Source of the DNA: Phenylobacterium sp.
GTDB lineage: Bacteria; Pseudomonadota; Alphaproteobacteria; Caulobacterales; Caulobacteraceae
Direction of reading: 5' to 3'
Assembly: GCF_030646615.1 (NCBI RefSeq)
Contig: NZ_JAUSLG010000105.1
Coordinates: 1-59,485, forward strand
Length of the DNA: 59,485 nucleotides
The position numbers and the translations under genes are program-made. Shown in pieces: positions 42,558-51,565 of this stretch (the first letter of the stretch is position 1; each line of letters begins with the position of its first letter). The notes below the pieces were generated by a model. That model searched no databases. It was given only the letters and a program-made list of their open reading frames with translations, and was not told the origin of the DNA.

Positions 42558-43859
42558 ATGACCGATTCGCCGCCGCCGAGCCCTATTGTCGAGGCGCCCG
42601 AAAAACGCACCCTGCTTCAGCGCTGGTGGTTCGATGTCGTCCTGTGGAAGCGGATTCTGCTGGCCCTGGTCCTTGGGGTGATCGCAGGCCTCCTGCTGGG
42701 CGAACAGGCGAACGCCATCAAATGGATCGGCGACCTGTTCGTGCGGCTGATCCGCATGATCGTCGTGCCCCTGGTCTTCGTCTCCATCGTCGCGGGCGTG
42801 GCAGGCATGGGCGATCCCCGGCGCCTGGGGTCGATCGGCGCCAAGACCATCTTCCTCTATCTGCTGACCACCGCCATTGCGGTCAGCGTCGGCATGCTCA
42901 TGGGCACCCTGTTTGGTCCGGGCAAGGGCGTCACCTTCGAAGGCGTCACCCCTGAGGCGGTCGGCACAGCCCCGCCGGTCGCCGATCAACTGCTCGGCAT
43001 CGTGCCCCTGAACCCCATCGAGGCCCTGGCCCGCGGCGACATCCTGGCGGTGATCTTCTTCTCCTTCCTGGTCGGCGCGGCCATCCTGGCGGTCGGCGAG
43101 AAGGCCGATCCGGTGCGCAAGCTGTTCGACTCCGGCGTGGAAATCGTCCTCTACATCACCCGCCTGGTGATGGAGACCGCGCCGTTCGGCGTCTTCGCCC
43201 TGATGGCCTGGGTCATGGGGACGGCAGGCCTCGGCGTTTTCTACAACATCTTCCTGCTGGCCGCGGCCCTCCTGCTGGGCTGTCTCCTGCACATCTTCGT
43301 CGTGCATGGCGGGATGATCCGGCTCATGGCGGGGCTCCCCATGTGGCCCTTCTTCCGCGACATTCCCGATGCGGTGATGGTCGCCTTCTCCACCTCGTCC
43401 AGCGCCGCAACCCTGCCGGTGTCCATGCGGGTGGCCGAGAAGAACCTGGGCGTCAGCCACACGGTGGCCTCCACCGCCCTGCCGCTGGGCACCACCGTCT
43501 CCATGGACGGCACGGCGCTCTATATCGGCCTGTTGGCCATGTTCACCGCCCAGGCCTTCGGCATCGAGCTGACGCTGACGCAGTACCTGCTGGCCGGCCT
43601 GACCACGCTCCTGGTGTCGGTGGGCACGGCGCCCATCCCGTCGGCCTCACTGTTCATGCTGGCGGCGGTGCTGACCACCATGGGCGTGTCACCTGAGCAG
43701 ACCGCCCTGGTGGTGGGCTTCGTCCTGCCCTTCGACCGCCTGCTCGACATGACCCGTACGGTGGCCAACAACACCTCCGATCTGGCCGTGGCTGTCACCG
43801 TCGCCAAGTGGGAAGGCGAACTGGACGAAGCCTCCTATCGCGCCAAGCCCGTCGAATGA
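42558..43859 (+). CDS. Dicarboxylate/amino acid:cation symporter (DAACS family)
   Basis: 433 residues with about eight membrane helices. FSTSSSAATLPVSMRVAE, PLGTTVSMDGTALYIG (the helix-7 motif related to NMDGT) and DRLLDMTRTVANNTSDLAV are the classic DAACS motifs, closer to GltP/DctA than the first copy at 18150. It should import glutamate, aspartate or C4-dicarboxylates with H+ or Na+. It is divergent from the guanidine operon and shares the gap holding operator 4, so it may be co-regulated (inference). Confidence 0.92.
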   Translation: MTDSPPPSPIVEAPEKRTLLQRWWFDVVLWKRILLALVLGVIAGLLLGEQANAIKWIGDLFVRLIRMIVVPLVFVSIVAGVAGMGDPRRLGSIGAKTIFLYLLTTAIAVSVGMLMGTLFGPGKGVTFEGVTPEAVGTAPPVADQLLGIVPLNPIEALARGDILAVIFFSFLVGAAILAVGEKADPVRKLFDSGVEIVLYITRLVMETAPFGVFALMAWVMGTAGLGVFYNIFLLAAALLLGCLLHIFVVHGGMIRLMAGLPMWPFFRDIPDAVMVAFSTSSSAATLPVSMRVAEKNLGVSHTVASTALPLGTTVSMDGTALYIGLLAMFTAQAFGIELTLTQYLLAGLTTLLVSVGTAPIPSASLFMLAAVLTTMGVSPEQTALVVGFVLPFDRLLDMTRTVANNTSDLAVAVTVAKWEGELDEASYRAKPVE

Positions 43860-43865
43860 GGCTTT

Positions 43866-43883
43866 GCAAGCCTCGGGGCTTGC
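43866..43883. terminator. Short terminator-like hairpin after the symporter gene
   Basis: GCAAGCC / GGCTTGC, seven base pairs with a 4-base loop TCGG, seven bases after the symporter stop. No T-run. Confidence 0.4.
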
Positions 43884-43915
43884 GGCTGGGCGGGGCATGG
43901 ACGAACTAGACAGTC

Positions 43916-45169
43916 ATGCTCTCGCTCACGCCTGAACTCTTCCTGCTCGTCACGGGCGTGCTCCTGCTGACGACGGTCCTGGCGGGCACCCTGTCCAGTC
44001 GGTTCGGGGTGCCGGCGCTGATCGGCTTCCTGGCGCTCGGCATGCTGGCCGGGTCAGACGGGCCTGGCGGGATCGGCTTCGCCGACTATCAGGTGGCCCA
44101 GACCATCGGCGTGGCCTGCCTCATCTTCATCCTCTTCTCCGGGGGGCTCGACACCCCCTGGAAGGCGGTTCGTCCCGTCCTGACGCCGGCCCTGGTCCTG
44201 GCCACGGTGGGGGTGGTGATCAGCGCCGGCATTGTCAGCCTGACGGCGATCCTGCTGCTCGAGTTCAACCTGCTGCAGGGCTTTCTTCTGGGCAGCGTGG
44301 TGGCCTCCACGGACGCCGCCGCCGTCTTCGCGGTCCTGCGCAATCAAGAGACCAAGATCCGCGAAGACGTGCTGGCGCTGATCGAGCTGGAGAGCGGCTC
44401 CAACGATCCCATGGCCATCTTCCTGGTGGGCGTGGCCCTGGCCCTGATCGCCGTCCCCTCCACGCCCCTGCTGAGCTTCGTGCCCGACTTCCTGCTGCAG
44501 ATGGTCCTGGGCGCCGCCATCGGCCTGGCCATCGGCTATGGCTTCACCGTCATCCTGACCCGGGCCAAGCTGCGCCAGGGGGGGCTCTTCCTGGTGGTCT
44601 CGGTGGCCGCCGCCCTGCTGGCCTTCGGCCTGGCGGGCGTCCTGACCGGAAGTGGATTCCTGGCCGCCTATGTGGCTGGCGTCCTGGCCGGCAACCGGGA
44701 GTATCCTGGCCGTCGGGCGGTGTCGCAGTTCCAGGACGGCCTGGCCTGGCTGGCCCAGGTGGTGATGTTTCTCACGCTTGGGCTGGTGGTCTTCCCCCAC
44801 CAGCTGCCCGGCGTCGCCCTGGACGGCCTGGCGATCACGGCGGTCCTGATGCTGGTGGCGCGGCCGGCCAGCGTCTTCATCAGCCTCGCCCCGTTCCGTC
44901 AGTTCAACTGGCGGACCAAGCTCTTCGTCTCGTGGGCGGGCCTCCGCGGCGCGGTGCCCATCGTCCTGGCCACCTTCGGTATCGTCGCCGGCGTGGAGGA
45001 CGCCCAGTCGATGTTCAACATCGTCTTCTTCGTCGTCCTGGCCTCCAGCGTGATCCAGGGGCCGACGATCGGCCTGCTCGCCACGCGGCTCGGCCTGGAC
45101 CGCAAGGCGCCGGCCAAGGCCCCCCCCGCCGGCGCCCCGGCCGCCAAGGTCGAGGAAACGGCGGCATGA
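43916..45169 (+). CDS. CPA1-family cation/proton antiporter
   Basis: 417 residues, about 12 membrane helices. The conserved STDAAAVFAVLR and LIELESGSNDPMAIFLV blocks contain the ND ion-binding pair of CPA antiporters; the closest pattern is NhaP2/CvrA (K+/H+). The cytosolic TrkA-type regulatory domains of long NhaP2 proteins are absent; only a short Pro/Ala-rich tail follows. It overlaps the next gene by four bases. Confidence 0.9.
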   Translation: MLSLTPELFLLVTGVLLLTTVLAGTLSSRFGVPALIGFLALGMLAGSDGPGGIGFADYQVAQTIGVACLIFILFSGGLDTPWKAVRPVLTPALVLATVGVVISAGIVSLTAILLLEFNLLQGFLLGSVVASTDAAAVFAVLRNQETKIREDVLALIELESGSNDPMAIFLVGVALALIAVPSTPLLSFVPDFLLQMVLGAAIGLAIGYGFTVILTRAKLRQGGLFLVVSVAAALLAFGLAGVLTGSGFLAAYVAGVLAGNREYPGRRAVSQFQDGLAWLAQVVMFLTLGLVVFPHQLPGVALDGLAITAVLMLVARPASVFISLAPFRQFNWRTKLFVSWAGLRGAVPIVLATFGIVAGVEDAQSMFNIVFFVVLASSVIQGPTIGLLATRLGLDRKAPAKAPPAGAPAAKVEETAA

Positions 45170-45915
45170 CGAGCCGCCGCGATCTCGCCCGCCTGATCGA
45201 AGGCGCCCGCAATATTGTGGTCTTCACCGGCGCCGGCATCTCCACGGAGTCCGGGATCCCCGATTTCCGCAGCCCCGGCGGGGTGTGGAGCAGGATGAAG
45301 CCCATCTACTTCCAGGAGTTCGTGGCCAGCGAGGCGACGCGCCGCGAAGCCTGGACCCGCGCCTTCGCCGGCCGCGCCGGCTGGACGGGCCGCGAACCGA
45401 ACGCCGGCCACCACGCCGTGGCCCGCCTGGTGGCCAAGGGCCAGGTCAGCGCCGTCATCACCCAGAATGTCGACAACCTGCACCAGGCGTCCGGCGTGCC
45501 CGCCGACCGCGTGATCGAGCTGCACGGCAACGCCAGCTACGCCACCTGCCTGGCCTGTGGCCTCCGCCACGAACTGCCCCAGCTGAAGCATGAGTTCGAA
45601 GCCACCGGCGACATTCCCACCTGCCGCGAATGCGGCGAGCTGGTGAAGACCGCCACCATCTCGTTCGGCCAGGCCATGCCCGAATTGCCCATGAAGCGGG
45701 CCACGGCCGCGACGCTGTCCTGCGACCTCTTCCTGGTGCTGGGCTCGTCCCTGGTGGTCTATCCGGCCGCAGAGTTTCCCCTGCTGGCCAAGCGCCGCGG
45801 CGCCGCCCTGGCCATCGTCAACCGCGAACCCACCGATCAGGACGAGGCGGCCGACCTGGTCGTCCATGACGAGATCGGCCCAACCCTCAGCGAGATCGTG
45901 CCCATCGACAGCTAG
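45166..45915 (+). CDS. Sir2-family NAD-dependent protein deacylase
   Basis: 249 residues from ATG 45166, which overlaps the antiporter stop as ATGA. GAGISTESGIPDFRS (NAD site), TQNVDNLH, catalytic His120 in ELHG, and two zinc CxxC pairs (CLAC and CREC) are present, followed by LVLGSSLVVYPAA. The protein removes acyl groups from lysines in the cytosol. Its closest class (CobB or SirTM-like) cannot be fixed by eye. Coupled translation with the antiporter is unusual. Confidence 0.93.
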   Translation: MTSRRDLARLIEGARNIVVFTGAGISTESGIPDFRSPGGVWSRMKPIYFQEFVASEATRREAWTRAFAGRAGWTGREPNAGHHAVARLVAKGQVSAVITQNVDNLHQASGVPADRVIELHGNASYATCLACGLRHELPQLKHEFEATGDIPTCRECGELVKTATISFGQAMPELPMKRATAATLSCDLFLVLGSSLVVYPAAEFPLLAKRRGAALAIVNREPTDQDEAADLVVHDEIGPTLSEIVPIDS

Positions 45916-45921
45916 GCCTGT

Positions 45922-46539
45922 TCAGGCCGCCGCGCTGGGCCGCCCCTTCACCCGTTCGAACCAGCCCGGCAGCCACTTGGCCTCGGCCGGCAGGGGCTGG
46001 CCCACCTGGGTCCCGAAGGCCAGGAAGCAGAACAGCAGGATGTCGGCCAGGCTGAAGCGGTCGCCGCACACGAAGTCGCGCCCCTCCATCAGCCCGTCGA
46101 GCCAGAGGATCTTGTCCTTGGCGATCGCCTTCAGATCCTCGGCCGCCTCGGGCCGGACCAGACGAAAGCGGCTCTCAAACAGGGCCCGCCCCTCGGCGGC
46201 GCGGAAGCCGCTGGTGAGCGGCTCGACAATGTTGAGGTCGATCCGCCGCGTCCACATGCGTGTTTCGGCCCGCTCGGCGGGTGTGGCGCCGATCAGCACC
46301 GGCTGCGGCGCGATCTCCTCCAGGTATTCGCAGATGGCGGTGATCTCACAGACGACGGTTCCGTCGTCCAGCTCCAGCGCCGGCATCTGGCCGGCCACAT
46401 TGACCTTTTGCGCATAGGGCGGCTGGCGGTTCTCGCCCTTCATCAGGTCCACCTGCTGCTGGGGAATATCCAGGCCCTTCTCGGCCATGAACATGCGCAC
46501 CACGTGCGGATTGGGCCCGACGGAATTGTAGAACTTCAT
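45922..46539 (-). CDS. Glutathione S-transferase family protein
   Basis: 205 residues from ATG 46539. The N-terminal thioredoxin fold has MKFYNSVGPNPHVVRMFMAEKG, the cis-Pro VNVAGQMPALEL and the GSH-binding CEITAICEYLE. The C-terminal all-helical domain has VCGDRFSLADILLFCF. Activity on a particular substrate cannot be inferred. It lies convergent to the sirtuin gene (six bases). Confidence 0.9.
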   Translation of the reverse strand: MKFYNSVGPNPHVVRMFMAEKGLDIPQQQVDLMKGENRQPPYAQKVNVAGQMPALELDDGTVVCEITAICEYLEEIAPQPVLIGATPAERAETRMWTRRIDLNIVEPLTSGFRAAEGRALFESRFRLVRPEAAEDLKAIAKDKILWLDGLMEGRDFVCGDRFSLADILLFCFLAFGTQVGQPLPAEAKWLPGWFERVKGRPSAAA

Positions 46540-46598
46540 GGCGGCGCCTCCCTTGGCTCTCATTGGCGATGAGTTGAGGGTGTTCACCTTGGGTCAGG

Positions 46599-47882
46599 TC
46601 AAGCCTGTTGCGGACAGGGGGCCGCCGGATCGTCGTCGGCGCAGGCTTCCTCCATGCCGGCGAAGTGGTCACCCCGGTCGCTGGCCTCCAGGGTGGGCGC
46701 AGGCTCGGCCCGAGCATGGGTGACGACCTCGGCGCCCTCGGTAAGGGTCCGGTGGATCGGGCATTTCTCGGCGATCTCGATGATGCGCGCCCTCTGGTCG
46801 GCGTCGAGGTCGCCCTCCAGCCCCACCTCGCGGACGAACCGGTCCTTGGTCGTCGCCGTGCGCGCCTCGTGGGTGACCTCTACGCTGACCTTGTCCAGGG
46901 GCCAGCCCTTGCGGTCGGCATAGAGGCGGCAGGTCATGGCGGTGCAGGCGCCGAGCGCCGCGCCCAGCAGGTCATAGGGGCTTGGCCCTGAATCCAGGCC
47001 GCCCACATCGACGGGCTCGTCGGCCAGGAACCGGGCGGGGCCGGCCTGGACGGCGACCTGGAACTTGCCCGCCCCGGTCTCCTCCACCCTCACCGCTTCG
47101 CTGGAAATCTCAGGAACCGCTGCGGGCGCGGTGAGATAGCGGGCGGCCCAGGCGGCGATGACGGCGGCGGCATAGTCGGAATCGGTCTTGGCGGTCAGCA
47201 GATGATCAGCGTCGTGCAGGGACACGAAGCTCTTCGGGTGACGGGCGGCGACGAAAATCTCCGTGGCGTTGTCGATGCCCACCACCTCGTCCCGCGGCGC
47301 ATGCAGGATCAGCAGGGCCCGCTTCAGATGCGCGATCCGCTCGGCCTGGTTCTGCTGGGCCAGGTCGGCGACGAAGCCCGCGCCCAGCTCGAACCGGCGG
47401 CCGGCGATCTCCACCGGAACCGGCCCCGCGCCCTCGCCAGACGACTCTGCGCCCTCGATATGGCGCAGGACGTGTTCAGCCGAAGCCGGCGCATTGACCA
47501 CGGCCACGGCGCGCACGGTGGAGCACTGGCCCGCGGCGGCCAGCACCGCGGCCCCGCCGAAGCTGTGGCCCACCAGCACCTGAACCTCATGACCGGCGAC
47601 GTTCATCGCCTCGACGGCGCTAACCACATCGGTGACATCGCTGGACAGGCCGGCGCCGAAATCCCCCTCGCTCTCGCCGAGGCCAGTGAAGTCGAAGCGC
47701 AGCACCCCGAAGCCCTCATCGGCCAGGGCGCGGCTGATCCGCACCGCGGCGTGCGAACGCTTGTCGCAGGTGAAGCAGTGGGCGAAGACGACATAGGCCC
47801 GCGGCGTCGAGGCGCCGGTCTCCAGAACCCCGGAGAGGCGTCGCCCGGCCGAATTCTCGAAGTCGAATCTCACGCCGGGCAT
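46599..47882 (-). CDS. Alpha/beta hydrolase-OsmC fusion protein
   Basis: 427 residues from ATG 47882. The N-terminal half is an alpha/beta hydrolase: AHCFTCDKRSH oxyanion region, GHSFGG nucleophile elbow with Ser107, and later LHDADHLL with the catalytic His. From about residue 270 comes an OsmC/Ohr-like domain with GPSPYDLLGAALGACTAMTCRLYA and the second cysteine in AEKCPIHRTL. Ohr/OsmC proteins reduce organic hydroperoxides with thiols. Fusions of these two domains exist in proteobacteria. The protein probably acts in peroxide or ester detoxification; the adjacent peroxiredoxin supports an oxidant theme. Confidence 0.9.
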   Translation of the reverse strand: MPGVRFDFENSAGRRLSGVLETGASTPRAYVVFAHCFTCDKRSHAAVRISRALADEGFGVLRFDFTGLGESEGDFGAGLSSDVTDVVSAVEAMNVAGHEVQVLVGHSFGGAAVLAAAGQCSTVRAVAVVNAPASAEHVLRHIEGAESSGEGAGPVPVEIAGRRFELGAGFVADLAQQNQAERIAHLKRALLILHAPRDEVVGIDNATEIFVAARHPKSFVSLHDADHLLTAKTDSDYAAAVIAAWAARYLTAPAAVPEISSEAVRVEETGAGKFQVAVQAGPARFLADEPVDVGGLDSGPSPYDLLGAALGACTAMTCRLYADRKGWPLDKVSVEVTHEARTATTKDRFVREVGLEGDLDADQRARIIEIAEKCPIHRTLTEGAEVVTHARAEPAPTLEASDRGDHFAGMEEACADDDPAAPCPQQA

Positions 47883-47990
47883 GCGGTCTCCTTTGCGCGC
47901 GTTGAGCGCTTGACGGGCGGTCGATGGCGGCCGCCCGTCGATCTCGACCAATGACCAAGATCAGACGGCCGTTCCGCCGCCGGATGTTCC

Positions 47991-48479
47991 TCAGCCGCCG
48001 AGCTGGTCCACCAGGTACTCAGCCGAGGACACGCGGAATTCGCCGGGCTCCTCGATGTTCAGGGACTTCACCACGCCGTCCTCGACGATCATGGAATAGC
48101 GCTGCGAGCGCTCGCCCATGCCGAACTTGGCGGCGTCCATGGTCAGGCCCACGGCGCGGGTGAAGTCGCCGCTGCCGTCGGCCAGCATCATGATGTCCTC
48201 GCCGACCGCCTGGCTCTCCCCCCAGGCCTTCATGACGAAGGCGTCGTTGACTGACAGGCAGGCGATCACATCGACGCCCTGACCCTTGAGGGTCTCGGCC
48301 TTGTCCACATAACCCGGCAGGTGGCGGGCCGAGCAGGTGGGGGTGAAGGCGCCGGGCACGGCGAACAGGGCGACCTTCTTGCCCTTGAACACATCGTCGG
48401 TGGAGACCGGCTTAGGGCCGTCCAGGGTGGCTTGGGTGAGGGTGACTGCGGGCAGCTTGTCGCCGACTTTGATGGACAT
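47991..48479 (-). CDS. Peroxiredoxin, Prx5/hybrid type
   Basis: 162 residues from ATG 48479. GAFTPTCSARHLPGY holds the peroxidatic Cys49 with Thr46 nearby; a later Cys in DVIACLSVNDAF could serve as the resolver in some relatives. The sequence fits Prx5 (AhpE/PrxQ-different) single-domain proteins that reduce peroxides with glutathione or thioredoxin. It is divergent from yqgE and follows the OsmC fusion on the same strand. Confidence 0.95.
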   Translation of the reverse strand: MSIKVGDKLPAVTLTQATLDGPKPVSTDDVFKGKKVALFAVPGAFTPTCSARHLPGYVDKAETLKGQGVDVIACLSVNDAFVMKAWGESQAVGEDIMMLADGSGDFTRAVGLTMDAAKFGMGERSQRYSMIVEDGVVKSLNIEEPGEFRVSSAEYLVDQLGG

Positions 48480-48605
48480 GGCTGTGCTCCTGAAGGCTCG
48501 CCGGAATGGGCGCGGACCCAGCACATAACGCTTTGACCGAACCCTTCAACCTCGGTGCGACCGATCTGTCTTGAAAGCGCCGCGTTCAGCCTCAAACTAT
48601 AGGCC

Positions 48606-49202
48606 ATGGCCTATATCGACCCTGACGCCGGCCCGAGCGGCGGCTATCTCTCTGGACAGCTGCTGATCGCCATGCCTGGCATCGGGGACCCGAGGTTCGA
48701 GCGCGCCGTGGTGCTGGTGTGCGCCCACGACGACGAGCACGCCATGGGTCTGACGGTCAATCGCCCGGTGGACGGGCTGATGCTGGCCGACCTTCTGGAG
48801 CGTCTGGAGATCGAAGCCACCTCCGGCGCCTCGGGGGATCTTGATGAGCCCATCCTGATCGGCGGCCCGGTGGAGCGCGAGCGGGGGTTTGTCCTGCACA
48901 CCTCGGACTATCGCAGCGAGAGCAGCCTGCCGGTTGGCGACGATCTGGCCCTGACCGCCACCCGCGAGGTGCTCGAGGTCCTGGCCCATGGCCGGGGGCC
49001 GCGGCGCAGCGTCATGGCGCTCGGCTATGCCGGCTGGGGCGCTGGCCAGCTGGAGCAGGAGCTGCGCGACAATGTCTGGCTGACCTGCGCGGCCGACGAG
49101 ATTCTGCTGTTCGGCGATGATCACGACCACAAGTGGTCCCTGGCCCTGGCGAAGCTGGGCGTCGATCCGGGCCTGCTCTCGGCCGCGGCAGGCCAAGCCT
49201 AG
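48606..49202 (+). CDS. YqgE/AlgH-family (DUF179) protein
   Basis: 198 residues with SGQLLIAMPGIGDPRFERAVVLVC, LTVNRPVDGLMLADLLE, ILIGGPVERERGFVLH and GYAGWGAGQLEQELRDNVWL, all markers of DUF179. The family is often linked to redox control and to the alginate regulon in some species, but the reaction is unknown. It is a soluble cytoplasmic protein convergent with the EAL gene. Confidence 0.95.
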   Translation: MAYIDPDAGPSGGYLSGQLLIAMPGIGDPRFERAVVLVCAHDDEHAMGLTVNRPVDGLMLADLLERLEIEATSGASGDLDEPILIGGPVERERGFVLHTSDYRSESSLPVGDDLALTATREVLEVLAHGRGPRRSVMALGYAGWGAGQLEQELRDNVWLTCAADEILLFGDDHDHKWSLALAKLGVDPGLLSAAAGQA

Positions 49203-49213
49203 TCTCGGCGGGC

Positions 49214-50872
49214 CTAACCCCGGGCCTTCACAGGCGCCGCGCCGTCCACGTAGCTTTCATTGAGATAGACCTCGGCTTCCTGGGCCGACAGGGCGGGGGC
49301 ATAGCCGTATCCCTGGCCGTAATCGCAGCCCAGGGCCAGCAACTGGCGGGCCATGCCGGCGTTCTCCACGCCCTCGGCGACCACCTCCAGGTCCAGGTCC
49401 TGGCCAAGCTTGACCACCGAGGAGACGATCTTGGCCGAGCCGGCGTCGGTGGCCATGGTCCGTACGAAGTAGCGGTCGATCTTCAGCGTGTCGAAGGGCA
49501 GCCGGGTCAGATACGAGAGCGACGAGAAGCCGGTGCCGAAGTCGTCCAGGGCCAGGGCCGCCCCGGCCTGGCGCAGGTTGCGCAGGATCACCGCGGCGCG
49601 GTCGGGATCGCGCATGACGTCGCTTTCGGTCACTTCCAGCTTCAGGGCGCCCGGCGGCAGGCCGGTGTCGCGCAGGATCTGGATGACGTCGGGAATGAGG
49701 TCGGGGCGGTCGATCTCGCCGGTGGACAGGTTCACCGCCACCGTCAGCTCGCCGGACGCCCTGTGGGTGTCGCGCCAAGTGGCCAGTTGGCCGGCGGCTT
49801 CGCGCATCATGTGGGCGCCAAGCGCGCTCATCAGGCCCATCTCTTCGCAGAGCGGCAGGAACTGGTCGGGCGCCAGCAGGCCGCGCCTCGGGTGGCGCCA
49901 GCGGACCAGGGCCTCGAAGCCGGAAAGCGCGCCGGTGGAGAGGCGCACGATCGGCTGGTAATAGGGCATCAGTTCGCCGCGGCCGATGGCCCCGCGCAGG
50001 TCGCTCTCCAGGGCCAGCCGCGAAAGGCCGTCACTTTCCAGGCTTCGGCCATAGGCCGCCGCCCCGCCCCGGCCGCCGGTTTTGGCCGCCTCGACGGCCA
50101 GCTCGGCCCGGCGCAGCAGCTCGGCGGCCTCCGGCGCCTCGTCGCCGCCCTTGGCCCGCACCGCGCCCACCGAGAGGGTCGGATGGATGTCAAAGCCCGC
50201 CACGCGGAGAGGCCGCTCCATGGCCTGGCGAAGGATCTCGCTGGCTGGCGTGTCGCCCACCAGCGCCAGCACGCCGAACTCATCCTCGCCGACGCGGGAC
50301 AACAGCACGCCAGGGCGGAAGGCCGCGGCCAGCCGCGAGCCCAGAGCCGCCAGCACCAGATCGGCGCGCTCATGGCCCAGGGCCTCGTTCAGCCGGCGCA
50401 GGCGGTCGAGATCGGCCACCACCAGTTCATAGTCGCCGGGATGCTGCAGGTGTTCGCGGGCGCGCAGGATGAAGCTCTTGCGGTCCAGCAGGCCCGTCAG
50501 GCTGTCGAGGTCGGAGGCGGCGAACTTGGTCTCGGCGGCGACGACGCCGGCCGCGCGGACGCCCTCCTCAAGCCATATCCCCCGCCAGATACAGACCCCG
50601 CCGCCGCGCATCCGCAGACGCACCGCCACCTCCGAGCCCGGCTCCTGCACCCGCAGCACATCGTCAGCGCGGGCGCGGTCCTGAGGCAGGGCCAGGGCTC
50701 GCATGGCGGCCGAAGAGCATTCCGGCGCCAGGGGGCCCAGGCCAAGGGCGCGCGAGGCTCCGGTGAAGCGGAGCTGGTCGCGCTCCGGCTCCCAATGCCA
50801 CAGCGCCACATCGGCTGCGCCCAGCGCTTCCAGTGTGGTGGTGGCGTCCCAGATCCAACGGTCGCTCGGCAT
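49214..50872 (-). CDS. EAL-domain c-di-GMP phosphodiesterase with degenerate GGDEF and PAS-like N-terminus
   Basis: 552 residues. An N-terminal PAS-like part (about 1-115) is followed by a GGDEF domain whose signature reads GEDEF (about 215-220; VGEDEFGVL), so cyclase activity is doubtful. The EAL domain (about 295-545) keeps FEALVRWRHP, VNLSTGEI, LEVTES, DDFGTG, LKIDR, AEGVEN and GYGYAPAL, the set needed for phosphodiesterase activity. It should degrade c-di-GMP and influence motility or the stalk-swarmer switch (family knowledge). It has no membrane helix. Confidence 0.9.
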   Translation of the reverse strand: MPSDRWIWDATTTLEALGAADVALWHWEPERDQLRFTGASRALGLGPLAPECSSAAMRALALPQDRARADDVLRVQEPGSEVAVRLRMRGGGVCIWRGIWLEEGVRAAGVVAAETKFAASDLDSLTGLLDRKSFILRAREHLQHPGDYELVVADLDRLRRLNEALGHERADLVLAALGSRLAAAFRPGVLLSRVGEDEFGVLALVGDTPASEILRQAMERPLRVAGFDIHPTLSVGAVRAKGGDEAPEAAELLRRAELAVEAAKTGGRGGAAAYGRSLESDGLSRLALESDLRGAIGRGELMPYYQPIVRLSTGALSGFEALVRWRHPRRGLLAPDQFLPLCEEMGLMSALGAHMMREAAGQLATWRDTHRASGELTVAVNLSTGEIDRPDLIPDVIQILRDTGLPPGALKLEVTESDVMRDPDRAAVILRNLRQAGAALALDDFGTGFSSLSYLTRLPFDTLKIDRYFVRTMATDAGSAKIVSSVVKLGQDLDLEVVAEGVENAGMARQLLALGCDYGQGYGYAPALSAQEAEVYLNESYVDGAAPVKARG

Positions 50873-50898
50873 GGCCTCTCGAGGCCGGCGCTTGCCGG

Positions 50899-51510
50899 CT
50901 AAACTGAAACTGCGTCCGCCGACCGGTCGCTCCCACCGCGGGGAGAGACCTGTCCGAACAGGACATGATCTCGCCAAACGCCGTTAATTTTCAGATAAGC
51001 CTTGGCGAACCCTTCCTCCTGGAAGCCCGCCTTGGCGAGCAGCCGGCGCGAGGCGTCGTTGTGCGGCAGACAGGCCGCCTCCAGGCGATGCAGGCCGAGG
51101 GTGTCGAAGGCGAAGCCGTTGAGCGCCCGGGCCGCCGCCAGGGTCAGGCCCCGCCGGGCGAAGCTCTGACCGCACCAGTAGCCGACTGTGCCCATCTGGG
51201 CGACGCCCCGGCGGATATTGGACAGGGTGATCCCGCCGCTGAGGGCGCCGTCGGATTCCTGGAACACGAAGAAGCTGAAGGCGACCCCAGCGTCCCGGTC
51301 ACGGGCATAGGCCGACAGGCGGCGACGAAAGGCGACACGGGTCAGGTCGTCTGCGGGCCAGGTGGGCTCCCAGGGCTGGAGAAAGGCCCGCGACGCCGCC
51401 CGCAGCTCGCGCCACTCCGCATAGTCGGCGAGCCGCGGCGGACGCAGCAGCACGCCGTCCCCCACCACGCGCAACCCGCCTTCCGAGGCGATCCAGTCCA
51501 ACAAAGCCAT
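50899..51510 (-). CDS. GNAT acetyltransferase, RimJ-like
   Basis: 203 residues with GVLLRPPRLADYAEW at the start, GYWCGQSFARRGLTLAAARALNGFAFDTLGLHRLEAACLPHNDASRRLLAKAGF as the acetyl-CoA-binding and C-terminal parts. This is the RimJ/RimL type that acetylates N-termini of ribosomal proteins or other amines. It follows the M16 peptidase gene on the same strand (55 bases). Confidence 0.9.
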   Translation of the reverse strand: MALLDWIASEGGLRVVGDGVLLRPPRLADYAEWRELRAASRAFLQPWEPTWPADDLTRVAFRRRLSAYARDRDAGVAFSFFVFQESDGALSGGITLSNIRRGVAQMGTVGYWCGQSFARRGLTLAAARALNGFAFDTLGLHRLEAACLPHNDASRRLLAKAGFQEEGFAKAYLKINGVWRDHVLFGQVSPRGGSDRSADAVSV

Positions 51511-51565
51511 TGGTGAATTGCGGCCATGAAAAGGCGCGCCGTCAAGCGTCGCTGATGAAGAAGCT

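Noticed and set aside
45915..45928. GGCCTG-TT-CAGGCC palindrome as terminator between sirtuin and GST genes
   Set aside because: The loop of two bases is too tight and the stem too short to claim.
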